Shown here: one piece after another, positions 42,663 to 52,406 of the stretch
How the letters are laid out: each line of letters starts with the position of its first letter
Numbering within the stretch: position 1 is the stretch's first letter
NCBI GenBank assembly: GCA_910577275.1
Contig: CAJTMW010000018.1
Location: forward strand, 1 to 64,000
Direction of reading: 5' to 3'
DNA from: an uncultured Lachnospiraceae bacterium
GTDB taxonomy: Bacteria; Bacillota; Clostridia; Lachnospirales; Lachnospiraceae
Length of the DNA stretch: 64,000 nucleotides
Translations under genes and position numbers: made by a program
Notes under the pieces: model-generated
What the model saw: the letters and a program-made list of their open reading frames with translations, nothing else
Databases searched by the model: none
Told to the model about the DNA's origin: nothing

Positions 42663-44405
42663 ATGAAAAAGAAGACAGTGTTACAGAAACTTGCCGCTGC
42701 CGGACTGGCATTGGCAATGGTAGCAGGAACTCTTACCGGCTGCGGCGGCAGCGGTAACGATGCGGCAGCCGACAATGCAGACGCAGCGCAGACAGACGAC
42801 GCGGCTCCTGCCGAGGATACTTCCACAGAGGATGCGGCGCAGGCGGACGACGGCGCTGACGCTGATGCAGCCGGCGATACGGCATCAGCAGGAGATTTCA
42901 CGGATTATTCCGCAGGTTTCCCGGAGACAGTTACCCTTCAGGTTCCCGTTTACGAGAGAGGATGGGAAGGTTGGAATCCCACGGACAACTACTGGACAAA
43001 ATGGATTCAGGAGAACTTTGGCGACAAGTATAACGTAAACGTGGAATTTATTTCCATCGGACGTTCCACTGAGGTACAGGACTTTACACAGCTTCTGTCC
43101 GCAGGCAGCGCGCCTACATTTGTGTTCCATTATGATTATCCTAACATTCTTGCATATTATGCACAGGATGCTTATCAGGAGCTGAACGCAGATGAAATCG
43201 CTTACTATGCGCCTTCCTTTTGGGAGAGAATGGGCGGCATCATTCAGGATTACGGTACGATTGACGGTAAGCTGATGGTTGTTATGGGCGACCGTACCGA
43301 GCTGTTGTCTTCCAACTTCGGTACTCTGATTCGTCAGGACTGGCTGGATGCCCTTAATCTTCCCATGCCTACCACTCTGGAAGAGTACAATGACACGCTG
43401 ATGAAATTCAAAGAAGCAGGTTACGGATTTGCAACCGTAGGTTCAGGCGGTGGTCAGCTGCTTAACAAGTCCTTCAACTTTGATAACGACTTCAGAGATT
43501 TAAGCGACCGTGAAGGCATTGCCCTCAATTCCGATTTGGCTGTTGCAGCTTTCAGCTGGGAGCCTACAAAGGAATATTTAAGAAATCTGAATTACCAGTA
43601 CCAGAACGGCCTGATTGACCCTGACTTCTATCTGGATACAGACGGAAACCAGGCAAAGGCTAACTTTACCTCAGGTAAGGCAGCTACCTACAGCTGCTAC
43701 ATCAACGCAGGTACAAACGAGAATGTTATCCAGCCTCTTCTGCAGAATAACCCGGACGCCAAGCTTTCCATCCTTGACCCCGGTGCACTTGCACCCGGCG
43801 GAAAGCATCAGATGCGTGAGTACTGGCCGTTTGGTATGATTTACGGCATCAACGCCGACGCAACCGATGAAGAGAGAATCGCTGCATGGATGTACATCGA
43901 GTGGATGAACCAGGACGACGTGCTGAATACACTTCAGAATGGTTTCGAAGGCAAGAACTACGAGCTTAAGGACGGTGTAAAGGCTCCTACAGGCTACACA
44001 GGAGAAGAGAAGCTTTCCAACAACGATAACGGCGACTACTGGTGTCTTGTTAATGCCAACAAGAAGTATGATTCCGAAGAGGAATTCAAAAAAGCAATCA
44101 TCTACGTGAACGCGCCTGTTGGATATGAGTATCTGATTGAAGATATTCTGAAATATCAGGAGAAGTATGCGGACGGAGCCGACCCTGACACCTGCTTCAC
44201 CGTTCCGATTGAGACCTTAAGCGAGTACTCATCCGATTTGGCGGAGCTTTGGAAAGAGTCTTATGTACAGCTTGTTACCAGAGCAACTACCGAAGAAGAG
44301 TTCGAGTCTACGTATGAAGAAATGAAACAGGAATACCTGGATGCAGGATATCAGGAAATCCTTGACGAGAAGAAAGCGGCATGGGATGCCGGACAGTATC
44401 ATTAA
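42663..44405 (+). CDS. sugar-binding lipoprotein of the ABC importer
   Basis: A 580-residue solute-binding protein. It has a type II signal peptide with lipobox LTGC, so C27 would be lipidated. An Asp/Ala/Thr-rich flexible linker (about 32-75) follows, then a large LplA-type binding domain (WNPTDNYWTKWIQENFGDKYNVNVEF; GKAATYSCYINAG; YWPFGMIYGINADATDEERI). It should capture pectin-derived oligosaccharides outside the membrane and hand them to the two permeases. AGGAGG precedes the ATG. Its codon use looks richer in high-expression codons than its neighbours, as expected for an abundant binding protein. Confidence 0.93.
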   Translation: MKKKTVLQKLAAAGLALAMVAGTLTGCGGSGNDAAADNADAAQTDDAAPAEDTSTEDAAQADDGADADAAGDTASAGDFTDYSAGFPETVTLQVPVYERGWEGWNPTDNYWTKWIQENFGDKYNVNVEFISIGRSTEVQDFTQLLSAGSAPTFVFHYDYPNILAYYAQDAYQELNADEIAYYAPSFWERMGGIIQDYGTIDGKLMVVMGDRTELLSSNFGTLIRQDWLDALNLPMPTTLEEYNDTLMKFKEAGYGFATVGSGGGQLLNKSFNFDNDFRDLSDREGIALNSDLAVAAFSWEPTKEYLRNLNYQYQNGLIDPDFYLDTDGNQAKANFTSGKAATYSCYINAGTNENVIQPLLQNNPDAKLSILDPGALAPGGKHQMREYWPFGMIYGINADATDEERIAAWMYIEWMNQDDVLNTLQNGFEGKNYELKDGVKAPTGYTGEEKLSNNDNGDYWCLVNANKKYDSEEEFKKAIIYVNAPVGYEYLIEDILKYQEKYADGADPDTCFTVPIETLSEYSSDLAELWKESYVQLVTRATTEEEFESTYEEMKQEYLDAGYQEILDEKKAAWDAGQYH

Positions 44406-44446
44406 TCAGATTCTTTCTGATGCCGGTACTTGAGTCAGTGATAACT

Positions 44447-44485
44447 GCCGCAGAGGTGCCATAAGCGCGCCTCTGCGGCTTTCTT
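44447..44485 (+). terminator. terminator of the importer operon
   Basis: A 13-bp stem (44447-44459 with 44467-44479, one G-T pair) is followed by TTTCTT. Confidence 0.8.
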
Positions 44486-44486
44486 A

Positions 44487-44540
44487 TGCGCGAGCAATGA
44501 GCCAGGCGGGAGTGCTTGCACTCACATCTGGCGAATGCCG
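44487..44540 (+). repeat. dispersed structured intergenic repeat, copy C
   Basis: It shares the GCAATGAGCCAGGCGG and CTGGCGAATGCCGCG blocks with copies A and B. The closing arms are GCCAG/CTGGC and the inner hairpin is AGTGC/GCACT. Thus the primary sequence of both stems changed while pairing was kept. It follows the importer terminator and precedes the GH28 gene. Confidence 0.65.
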
Positions 44541-44547
44541 CGTTCAG

Positions 44548-44577
44548 CGAGTAGGTAAGATGAATCTTCCCTGCTCG
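44548..44577. other. hairpin between copy C and the GH28 gene
   Basis: CGAGTAGGTAAGAT pairs with ATCTTCCCTGCTCG except at two positions. No T run follows. It may belong to the repeat element or to the GH28 leader. No clear promoter is visible in 44578-44666. Confidence 0.5.
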
Positions 44578-44666
44578 ATTACAATAAGACGGTCCGCGAA
44601 GCCCGTGAGCGGGAAAGAGAGAAGCGGATTCGAGCTTTGTACTGCATACAGAGAAAGGAATAATTC

Positions 44667-46010
44667 ATGATTTATAATATATTAGACTATGGCGCGGCAG
44701 AGGGCGGCACGGTCAATAACCAGAAGATGATACAGGCGGCCATCGACGCCTGCGCGGGAACCGGCGGCAGGGTGGTGATTCCGGCGGGGAATTTCCTCTC
44801 GGGAACCATTCGCCTGCGCTCGGATATGGAGCTGTATCTGGAAGCGGGAAGCACCCTCACGGTAAGCCTGAACCCGGCGGACATCATCGACTTTTCCGAA
44901 AAATCGGATAAGGATAATACCATGGACGGCATAAAGGACGGCTGCTTTATTTATGCCTGTCATGAAAAAAATCTCACAATAAGCGGAGAAGGGAGAATTG
45001 ACGGCAAGGGCCGGGACGCCTACTACGACGCGGGTCTTGACGGCGACTTTCACGAATGTCCTTTGAGCGTAAAGGAATTCCGTCCCCGCACCACATACCT
45101 GGAGGATGTGGAGAATCTTACGGTTAAGGGAATCACCTTTTACGACGCTTCCTTCTGGACGCTGCATATGGCGGGGTGCAAAAATGTGCTGGTGGAGGGA
45201 ATCCGCATTTTAAACAATGACAGAGGCCCCAACAACGACGGCATCGACCCGGACGCCTGCCAGAATGTGGTAATTCGGGGCTGTATTGTGGAGAGCGGAG
45301 ACGATTCCATTGTCCTTAAGGCGACAAAGCCCATATGGAAGAAATACGGAAACTGCGAAAACATCGTAATTTCCGACTGCATTTTACATTCCCGCGATTC
45401 CGCCCTCAAGATGGGAACGGAAACCTACGGAGACATCAGAAACGTGATTTTTTCCAACTGCGTGGTGAAGGACTGCTCCCGCGCCGTGGGTATCTGGGTG
45501 AGGGACGGCGGAACCATAGAGGATATTATGATTCATCATATCACAGGAAGCACAAAGCGGTATGCGGACGCGCCGGGAGGCAGAGGCGTTCCCCGCTGGT
45601 GGGGAAAAGGAGAGCCCTTCTTCCTCTCATCCACTTACCGGAACGAGGAGAAAAAGCGTCCCGGTAAAATCAGGAGGATTACCTTTGAGCAGGTAAGGCT
45701 TACTTCGGAATCCTGTATTTTCATGGGCGGCGAGGCGGACGCTGTGATTGAGGATATTCAGATTAAAGACTGCCAGGTTGCCTGGAAAAAGCAGAGCATC
45801 CACACGCCGGGGGTATTCGACGAACAGCCCTCTCCCAGAGACGTCTATGAGCATGAAATTCCGTGGCTCTATGCAAGGCATGTGGAGGGACTTAAGGCGA
45901 GCGGGAGCTTTGAGATTGACGGGAGCATGAAAGAACATGTAAAATGTAAGGAAATTCTGGAAAACTGCAAGGATGTGGAGATTTCCTCCGCCGCAAAAGA
46001 TTATGATTAA
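44667..46010 (+). CDS. GH28 polygalacturonase-type glycosidase
   Basis: A 447-residue parallel beta-helix enzyme. It has an N-terminal YNILDYGAAEGGTVNNQKMIQAAIDAC stretch and GGRVVIPAGNFLSGTIRL. The GH28 catalytic region is GPNNDGIDPDACQNVVIRGC followed by ESGDDSIVLKA, and supplies the conserved Asp residues. No signal peptide is visible, so it should act in the cytoplasm, for example as an exo-polygalacturonase or rhamnogalacturonan galacturonidase on imported oligomers. AGAAAGGAA precedes the ATG. It heads a tight run of five pectin-related genes to 52195. Confidence 0.92.
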   Translation: MIYNILDYGAAEGGTVNNQKMIQAAIDACAGTGGRVVIPAGNFLSGTIRLRSDMELYLEAGSTLTVSLNPADIIDFSEKSDKDNTMDGIKDGCFIYACHEKNLTISGEGRIDGKGRDAYYDAGLDGDFHECPLSVKEFRPRTTYLEDVENLTVKGITFYDASFWTLHMAGCKNVLVEGIRILNNDRGPNNDGIDPDACQNVVIRGCIVESGDDSIVLKATKPIWKKYGNCENIVISDCILHSRDSALKMGTETYGDIRNVIFSNCVVKDCSRAVGIWVRDGGTIEDIMIHHITGSTKRYADAPGGRGVPRWWGKGEPFFLSSTYRNEEKKRPGKIRRITFEQVRLTSESCIFMGGEADAVIEDIQIKDCQVAWKKQSIHTPGVFDEQPSPRDVYEHEIPWLYARHVEGLKASGSFEIDGSMKEHVKCKEILENCKDVEISSAAKDYD

Positions 46011-46046
46011 AAAATGCGCAAGGCAAGCGCGGAAACGGGGTAGAAA

Positions 46047-47099
46047 ATGTTAAAATTAAATTATGACAAAAGCGTGATAGAAGATGCAATCGACCGCATT
46101 GTAAAAAAGACAATGAACATGGATATGACCTGGGACTGGCCCTGCGGCGTGGCCTATTACGGAATCTGCCGGGCATACAAGGCCACAGGCAAAAAAGAAT
46201 ATCTTGACATGTTAAAAGACAGGGTGGACGAATACATGGAGCTGGGCCTTCCGAAAAACTGGACGGTGAATACCTGCGCCATGGGACATTGCCTGATTAC
46301 CCTTTACGAGGAGACCGGGGAGGAAAAGTACTGGGATGTGGTCATGAGCAAGGTGAATTATATAAGGAAAGAAGCGCTCAGGTTCGGCGACAATGTATTG
46401 CAGCACACTGTTTCCGCCAACAATGACTTCCCGGAACAGGCATGGGCGGATACCCTGTTTATGGCGGCTTACTTCCTTCTTCGGGTGGGGGTGAAACTGA
46501 AAGATGCGGACATTATAGAGGACGCCTTAAATCAGTATTACTGGCATATCCATTATCTGCAGAACCCGGAAAACGGGCTTTACTATCACGGCTACAATAA
46601 CATTACCGGCGACCATATGTCCGGCTTCCACTGGGGCAGAGCCAACGCCTGGGCGGCGTATACCATGTCAAGAGTGGGCGGGATTCTGCCGGAGGCTTAT
46701 CTGTATCCCAAATTTCTTGAAATCACAGGCTCTTTGAACGAGCAGCTTGCGGCCCTAAAGATGCTGCAGACGGAAAACGGACTTTGGAGAACCATCCTTG
46801 ACGACGAGGGCTCTTACGAGGAGATTTCCGCCTCGGCAGGAATTGCCGCCGCCATGGTGGAAAAGGGCAATCCCCTTCACTCCAAATACATCAATAAGTC
46901 CATTCAGGGGCTTCTGGACAATATCGGCGCTGACGGAAAGGTGATGAATGTGTCGGGAGGAACCGCTGTCATGAAGGACCGTGACGGATACCGGGATATT
47001 TCCAAACGCTGGATTCAGGGCTGGGGACAGGGCCTTGCGCTGGCATTTTTCTCAGGGGTATTGCAGGCAGGAGACGAAGATAAGGACGGGGCGTTATAA
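46047..47099 (+). CDS. GH105 unsaturated rhamnogalacturonyl hydrolase
   Basis: A 350-residue alpha/alpha-barrel enzyme of the YteR/YesR family. MTWDWPCGVAYYGICRAYKATG, PEQAWADTLFMAAYFLLRVG (with the catalytic Asp), GFHWGRANAWAAYTMSRVG and the late WIQGWGQGLALAFF are characteristic. It removes the unsaturated galacturonyl residue left at the end of rhamnogalacturonan oligomers by lyases. It is cytoplasmic, with no signal peptide. It starts 36 bases after GH28 and ends 2 bases before the next gene. Confidence 0.93.
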   Translation: MLKLNYDKSVIEDAIDRIVKKTMNMDMTWDWPCGVAYYGICRAYKATGKKEYLDMLKDRVDEYMELGLPKNWTVNTCAMGHCLITLYEETGEEKYWDVVMSKVNYIRKEALRFGDNVLQHTVSANNDFPEQAWADTLFMAAYFLLRVGVKLKDADIIEDALNQYYWHIHYLQNPENGLYYHGYNNITGDHMSGFHWGRANAWAAYTMSRVGGILPEAYLYPKFLEITGSLNEQLAALKMLQTENGLWRTILDDEGSYEEISASAGIAAAMVEKGNPLHSKYINKSIQGLLDNIGADGKVMNVSGGTAVMKDRDGYRDISKRWIQGWGQGLALAFFSGVLQAGDEDKDGAL

Positions 47100-47101
47100 A
47101 A

Positions 47102-49045
47102 ATGAAAGTAAAAAGATTTTTATTTGGGGGATATAAAGCGGGCGCGGAGCCTGCTGCGGACGTATCGGGCGGCGAAAGCGCTGAGGGCGTATCGGGCGGC
47201 GAAGGCAGGAATGCGGAGATGCCCGGCATGCGGACGGGGGAAACAGATGTGTTGACCGTAAGAGTCAGCGCCGACGCCCGCTACACGGACGCCGCCGGTT
47301 TTGGCTTTATAGACGAGAAAACCAGAAGGGAGCAGGAGCGGTTGCAGCTCCCGGAACTGAATTCCGGTTTTGAGCCTGTCTGGTGGTATCAGGACGAGGA
47401 GCTTACGGAGATTTCACAGGGGGAATGGGGGTGTATGCTCGCCCCTGCTTCCGTAGCTTCGGAGTGGGAGGAGAGCGGGAGAGCGCTTCCTCTCCAATTT
47501 AAGGCGGACATGGGAGAGGAAGGCAGCTACCGGCTGACGGCGGAAATCTGCAATCCGAATCCCCATCCGGTCTCGGTTATTTTCTTTGCCGGAAGAAGGC
47601 ATCTTGTGTGGAAAGGGGAGCTTGCCCCGGGGGAAAAGAGGAGCCTTGACGCTTTCATCCACGTGTGCGCCATTGTGCCGAGAGGAAAGACGGAAAGCTA
47701 CGGGGACACTACGGTGGATATTGCATTGATTGGCGACGCGGCGCTTGCCTCCCTTTCCATAAAGCGGGAGATGCGCCCGGTTGTCTATATTGCCGGGGAC
47801 TCCACAGTGACGGACCAGAGCGCGGAGTACCCTTACGCGCCCGGCACCAGCTACAGCGGCTGGGGGCAGATGCTTGCTTACTTTCTGCCGGGAAGGGCGG
47901 CGGTGAGCAACCATGCCCATTCCGGGCTTACCACAGAGAGCTTCCGCCAGGAGGGGCATTACGCCATTGTGGAGGAAAGGCTGAAAGCGGGGGATTACGT
48001 GCTGATTCAGTTCGCCCACAATGACCAGAAGCTTCCCCATCTGCTGGCAAAGGGCGGCTATCGGGACAACCTGATTCGTTATATAAAGGAAGTGCGCGAA
48101 AAGGGAGCCGTTCCCGTGCTGCTCACGCCGATTGCGCGGAACAGCTGGAAGGGAGCGGACGGCAGTTATCTGGATTTCCTTGAAGAATATGCACAGACGG
48201 TGCTTGCCACAGGGGAGGAGTTTCAGGTTCCCGTAATCGATTTACATAAGGAAAGCATGGAGTTCATCTTAAGGACAGGGCTTGAGGCGGCGAAAGCGTG
48301 GTTCTACCCGGCGGACTATACCCACAGCAATGATTTCGGGGCGTTCCGGGCGGCAAAGGTAGTGGCGGACGGACTGAAAGAAATCTGCCCCGAGCTGTTC
48401 GGGGAGAGGGCGGCAGGCGGAGATGCGGGCGCAGAGAAGGCAGCCACAGCGGCAGCCGACGGAGCAGACGCAAATACAGGCGCAGGCTACTGTGAGAAGG
48501 ACGACTGCTGGCAGCCGGAGGGAAGCCTTGTTCTTCCGGTCTGCCCGGAACGGATGAAGGAAAAGAAAAATCCTCTGGATGAGGGGGAGCTTCTCTCGGA
48601 TATTGAAAGGCCGGAGGATGAGATAACCAGAGCGGAAGCGCTTCCCATGCTGATACAGGCGCTGAAGTTTTTCCCCACCAATGTGTATAATGATATGTAC
48701 AGCGATGTCATCGGCCATGAATGGTATGCGGGAGCGGTGGAATGCGCATGGCAGAACGGCATTATCCCTGCGGAAATGACAAAGGGAGGACGGTATCAGC
48801 CCGATAAGGCGCTTTTGCTGGAAGAGCTTCTGGCTATGGCAATGAACGGTTTTAGGGGAAGAAAGCAGATAGCTGCGGAAAGTCAGGGCGATAAGGAGCC
48901 GGAGCTGGCGGAAAAGGCGGCGCCATGGGCGAAGAAAGCCATTCTGGAGGCTCTTAGCCTTTCGGTGGTTCCCGGGGATGACAATCCGAAGCGGACAGTA
49001 AAAAGAGGCGAGGCGGCGGATATGATACGGCATCTTGCGCTGTAA
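47102..49045 (+). CDS. CE12-type (rhamnogalacturonan acetyl) esterase with SLH-like tail
   Basis: A 647-residue multi-domain protein. Residues of about 55-220 form a beta-sandwich-like N-terminal region. The SGNH esterase follows, with block I VVYIAGDSTVTDQ, a later FAHNDQK and a late DYTHSNDFGA supplying Ser, Asn and His/Asp. This matches rhamnogalacturonan acetylesterases (RhgT/YesT). An Ala/Gly/Glu linker near 440-460 leads to a C-terminal region with two S-layer-homology-like repeats (EITRAEALPMLIQAL...WYAGAVECAWQNGIIP). SLH domains normally hold proteins to the cell wall, yet no signal peptide is visible, which is contradictory. The start has a weak ribosome site and is coupled to GH105. 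Confidence 0.82.
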   Translation: MKVKRFLFGGYKAGAEPAADVSGGESAEGVSGGEGRNAEMPGMRTGETDVLTVRVSADARYTDAAGFGFIDEKTRREQERLQLPELNSGFEPVWWYQDEELTEISQGEWGCMLAPASVASEWEESGRALPLQFKADMGEEGSYRLTAEICNPNPHPVSVIFFAGRRHLVWKGELAPGEKRSLDAFIHVCAIVPRGKTESYGDTTVDIALIGDAALASLSIKREMRPVVYIAGDSTVTDQSAEYPYAPGTSYSGWGQMLAYFLPGRAAVSNHAHSGLTTESFRQEGHYAIVEERLKAGDYVLIQFAHNDQKLPHLLAKGGYRDNLIRYIKEVREKGAVPVLLTPIARNSWKGADGSYLDFLEEYAQTVLATGEEFQVPVIDLHKESMEFILRTGLEAAKAWFYPADYTHSNDFGAFRAAKVVADGLKEICPELFGERAAGGDAGAEKAATAAADGADANTGAGYCEKDDCWQPEGSLVLPVCPERMKEKKNPLDEGELLSDIERPEDEITRAEALPMLIQALKFFPTNVYNDMYSDVIGHEWYAGAVECAWQNGIIPAEMTKGGRYQPDKALLLEELLAMAMNGFRGRKQIAAESQGDKEPELAEKAAPWAKKAILEALSLSVVPGDDNPKRTVKRGEAADMIRHLAL

Positions 49046-49073
49046 CCGTTTGCGGAAGAAAGGTATAAAAAGT

Positions 49074-51380
49074 ATGAGCGTGAAACAGTTGACGGAAGGG
49101 CTTCGAAACCCTTCCGGGGAATTCAGCCCCGTTCCTTTCTGGTTTTTCAACGATAAGCCGGATAAGGACAGGATAAAAGAGCAGCTTGCGGACTATGTGG
49201 AAAAGGGCGTGAACGGTCTGGTGCTGCATCCCCGAATCGGGATTCCCGGGGAAATTCCTTATTTATCGGACGCCTATTTTCAGGTGGTTAAATATGTGGT
49301 GGAGACGGCAGCGGAGCTTCATATGAAGGTGGTTCTCTATGACGAGGGCATGTATCCGTCGGGCTCGGCTCACGGAATGGTGGCGGCGGCAAACCCGGAA
49401 TTTGCGGCAAGAGGAATCACCATAACCGGCGAGCCGGGAGAGGACAGAGTACTGACAGAGCTTCCGGGCGGCAGATATCTGGTTTTGAGGAAAACCGGCG
49501 GAACCATAAGGGGAATCCATTTCGGTGAGGACGACGGGGAGGACGGTGCGCCGGCTGCCGCGGATATTTTAAATCCCGAAGCGGTGAAACTTTTTATTCG
49601 TCTTACCCATGACCGGTATTATGAGGAATTAAAAGCGTATTTCGGAAATACGATAATCGGCTTTTTTACCGACGAGCCCTGCGCCCTTGGAAGGAACGCG
49701 GAGGGCTTTCGGGAATGGGCGGAAGGCATGGAGCGGGAGATAGCGGAGGCCGGAGGAAGGCTTTCGGACCTGGAGGGCCTGTTTACCGGGGAGGAAAATG
49801 TCACTACCGGTATTTATCGGAAGCTGATTAAGAAGCATCTGCGGGAAAACTTTTACAAAGCGCTGCACGACTGGTGCGAAGACCACGGTATCTGGCTGAT
49901 GGGGCATCCGGCGGAGAGCGATGATGTGGAGGAGGAGCTTTACTTCCACGTGCCGGGGCAGGATTTGATTATGCGGAGAGTATCGCCCGAGAGCGGCGGT
50001 CTGCTGGAATCTGACAGCGTGCAGGCCAAGCTGGCGGCGGACATTGCAAGGCATCTTGGACGGCGGAGAAATTCCAACGAATGCTTCGGTGTGTGCTGCC
50101 GGGAGCAGATTCCCTGGTATTTTACGGGAAAGGATATGAAGTGGTATCTGAACTGGATGGGGATTCGGGGCGTGAACCTTTTTATTCCTCATGCCTTTTA
50201 TTACAGTGTGGAGGGAAAGCGGAAGGAGGAGCGTCCTCCCGACGTGGGGCCGAACAACATCTGGTGGAAGCATTACAGGCAGTTTTCCGACTATATGAAG
50301 CGGATTTCCTATCTGATGACGGATTCGGTAAACGGGGCAAGGGTTGCGGTTCTTTGTGACAACAACCGGATTCCTTACCGGGAGATTGCCTGTTTTTATG
50401 AAAATCAAATCGAGTTTAACTATCTTCCGGCAGCGCTTTTGAAAAAATGCCGGAGGGAGACGTCCGTTTGTGCGGGATTAGGGGAAACGCAGCCGGAGAC
50501 TGCCTTGCCGGGAGATGCTGTTTTGCCGGGTGACGCTGCTTCACCGGCAAGGAATGTTCTGTGTATTGAGGGATACCGCTACGAGGCGGTGCTGAATGTG
50601 CTTGGGGAGGAGTATGACAGTCAGCTTTGCGGCGCGGCGGTTTACCATAAGGCGGAGGAGCTTTTGACAGAGGGCTTCCGGGCGGTTCATACGGCGCAGC
50701 CGTGCCCTTCCCTGCGCACGGCGCACATATATAAGGAAGAAACGGAAATACTTTTGCTCTCCAACGAGGGGGACGAGAGTATACGAACAAAATTACAGCT
50801 TCCCGGCGACAGGGGGATTGTCTTTTATGATTTGTGGAAAAACAGATTCTATTCCCCTGACGTTGCCTGTGGGGAGGGCGGGAAAAGCCTGGAAATCGAG
50901 TTGACGCCTTGCGAGATGACGGCGGTTATTTTTGACGGCGGGGAAGATGCGGGAGAGATGAAATCAGGAAGAGAACCGGAGAAGCTGACATCTGCAGGGA
51001 GCATGGCAGATGACGGCGGCAAGGGGAAAGGGGCGGAAAGCCCGGAGCTTGCCGGGAAACGCCGCGGCGAGGCGCCCGACTGGAGCGGACTGTTTATCAG
51101 GGAGAGCAAAAAAGACAATCAGGCGGTTTATTCTTACTCTTACTATAAGGAGAATGTAACCAGCAATGAGATATTTGAGGTGGACGGAGAGGAGATGGCG
51201 GAGTGCTATTGTAATGAAAGCTTTGCCGGAGTCAGCTTTTTTGCGCCCCATCGGTTCGAAATCGGTTCTTTTCTTAAAGAGGGCGAAAATGAAATCAAAC
51301 TGGTATTTACGGGAAACGCTGCGAATAAATATGATAATGCAGGGCTTTTCTATGGTCTCAGGAGGGAGGAAGGAAAATGA
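49074..51380 (+). CDS. large GH106-like putative glycosidase
   Basis: A 768-residue protein beginning at ATG 49074 (GAAAGG upstream). The opening LRNPSGEFSPVPFWFFNDKPD and a barrel start with KGVNGLVLHPRIGI, KVVLYDEGMYPSGSAHG, GFFTDEPCAL and LMGHPAESDDVEE resemble the N-terminal barrel of GH106 alpha-L-rhamnosidases and related unclassified families. The Glu in FFTDEP is a likely active-site residue. A variable Glu/Gly-rich segment follows near 625-670, then a beta-sandwich end. It lacks a signal peptide. In this cluster rhamnose removal from rhamnogalacturonan is plausible, but it is shorter than classic GH106 and the family assignment is tentative. Confidence 0.65.
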   Translation: MSVKQLTEGLRNPSGEFSPVPFWFFNDKPDKDRIKEQLADYVEKGVNGLVLHPRIGIPGEIPYLSDAYFQVVKYVVETAAELHMKVVLYDEGMYPSGSAHGMVAAANPEFAARGITITGEPGEDRVLTELPGGRYLVLRKTGGTIRGIHFGEDDGEDGAPAAADILNPEAVKLFIRLTHDRYYEELKAYFGNTIIGFFTDEPCALGRNAEGFREWAEGMEREIAEAGGRLSDLEGLFTGEENVTTGIYRKLIKKHLRENFYKALHDWCEDHGIWLMGHPAESDDVEEELYFHVPGQDLIMRRVSPESGGLLESDSVQAKLAADIARHLGRRRNSNECFGVCCREQIPWYFTGKDMKWYLNWMGIRGVNLFIPHAFYYSVEGKRKEERPPDVGPNNIWWKHYRQFSDYMKRISYLMTDSVNGARVAVLCDNNRIPYREIACFYENQIEFNYLPAALLKKCRRETSVCAGLGETQPETALPGDAVLPGDAASPARNVLCIEGYRYEAVLNVLGEEYDSQLCGAAVYHKAEELLTEGFRAVHTAQPCPSLRTAHIYKEETEILLLSNEGDESIRTKLQLPGDRGIVFYDLWKNRFYSPDVACGEGGKSLEIELTPCEMTAVIFDGGEDAGEMKSGREPEKLTSAGSMADDGGKGKGAESPELAGKRRGEAPDWSGLFIRESKKDNQAVYSYSYYKENVTSNEIFEVDGEEMAECYCNESFAGVSFFAPHRFEIGSFLKEGENEIKLVFTGNAANKYDNAGLFYGLRREEGK

Positions 51381-52195
51381 AAATCGGAGTCAGAGGACAT
51401 GATTACGGCCGCCACGGCGTTGCGGAGTATGCCGCGCTTTTACACGGCGAGGGGTACGATACGGTTCAGCTTGCAGTACCGAAGGCGATTACGGGAGTGA
51501 ACAGCTTTGATGAGATTACGCCCGCTCTGCTCGACGAAATCCGTGCGGAATTTGAAAAGCAGAAGGTGGAAATCGGCGTATTCAGCTGTTATATGGATTT
51601 GTCAAATCCTGATGACGAAGCAAGGAGGAAAGCGGTTGAGACCTTTTGTAGGGGACTTTCTTATGCCAAATCGGCCGGGGCGAAAATGACAGGAACGGAA
51701 ACCTCCTACGAGCATTTGGGGCCTTTGGAAAAGCAGCGCCGTTTTCTTTATATGATGGACAGCTTAAAGAGGATTACGGAGGAGGCGGAGCGGCTTTCTG
51801 TGCAAATCGGTCTTGAGCCTGTGGCGTTCCATCCGCTGGAGGATATGGAAACGGCTGTGGAGGTTTTGGAGGAGATTGGGAGTAAGCGGCTGCAGCTTAT
51901 TTTTGACCCGGCAAACCTTCTGCAGCGCCCGGAGGAGGTACGGCAGGAGGCATACTGGAAGCGCTGCCTTGCCCTTGGCGGGGAGCGGATAGCAGCGCTG
52001 CATATCAAGGACTTTCGGATGACTTCGGAGGGAGAGCGCAGAGGCTGCGCTTTAGGCAGCGGGCTTATGGAGCTTGCCCCCTTCCACGAGTGGGTGAAGG
52101 GAAAGCAGGAGCTTGCGGTTATCCGGGACGAGTTGGATTTGGCCTTTGCGCGGGAGGATATCGCCTATCTGCAGCGGATGAAGGCGCAGGGCTGA
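51377..52195 (+). CDS. xylose-isomerase-like TIM-barrel sugar isomerase/epimerase
   Basis: A 272-residue AP-endonuclease-2/xylose-isomerase-like barrel. SFDEITPALLDEIRAEFEKQKVEIGVFSCYMDLSNPD, GTETSYEH, QIGLEPVAFHPL, LIFDPANLL and ALHIKDFRM carry the metal-binding Glu, Asp, His and Glu of the family. These enzymes isomerise or epimerise sugars or uronates. It overlaps the GH106-like gene by 4 bases (ATGA) and is the last gene of the pectin run. It may convert a released uronate or rhamnose-type sugar. Substrate not determinable. Confidence 0.85.
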   Translation: MKIGVRGHDYGRHGVAEYAALLHGEGYDTVQLAVPKAITGVNSFDEITPALLDEIRAEFEKQKVEIGVFSCYMDLSNPDDEARRKAVETFCRGLSYAKSAGAKMTGTETSYEHLGPLEKQRRFLYMMDSLKRITEEAERLSVQIGLEPVAFHPLEDMETAVEVLEEIGSKRLQLIFDPANLLQRPEEVRQEAYWKRCLALGGERIAALHIKDFRMTSEGERRGCALGSGLMELAPFHEWVKGKQELAVIRDELDLAFAREDIAYLQRMKAQG

Positions 52196-52343
52196 CAGGG
52201 CAAAATCGGGGATAGCTTAAAGCATTTTCGGGCAGAAAACGGAAATACCGGAAAGAATTTTTGCAGACGTCGGAGGAAATTGACAAAAAGAATATGAAAA
52301 AGACAATTTTTTAAATATTTTTTCAAATATTTCCACAAAAATC

Positions 52344-52372
52344 TGTTAATTGTGAAGAATATGTTGTATAAT
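52344..52372 (+). promoter_or_regulatory. candidate glgC promoter
   Basis: TATAAT at 52367-52372 with a poor -35 (TGTTAA, 52344-52349) at 17 bp. The 52200-52340 stretch is very AT-rich and holds no gene. Confidence 0.4.
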
Positions 52373-52406
52373 TTCTACATGAGATTTTAAATAGGAGGGT
52401 AGTATT

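Noticed and set aside
48269..49150. A 293-codon frame on the minus strand
   Set aside because: It mirrors the esterase gene and has low-complexity, shadow-like composition.
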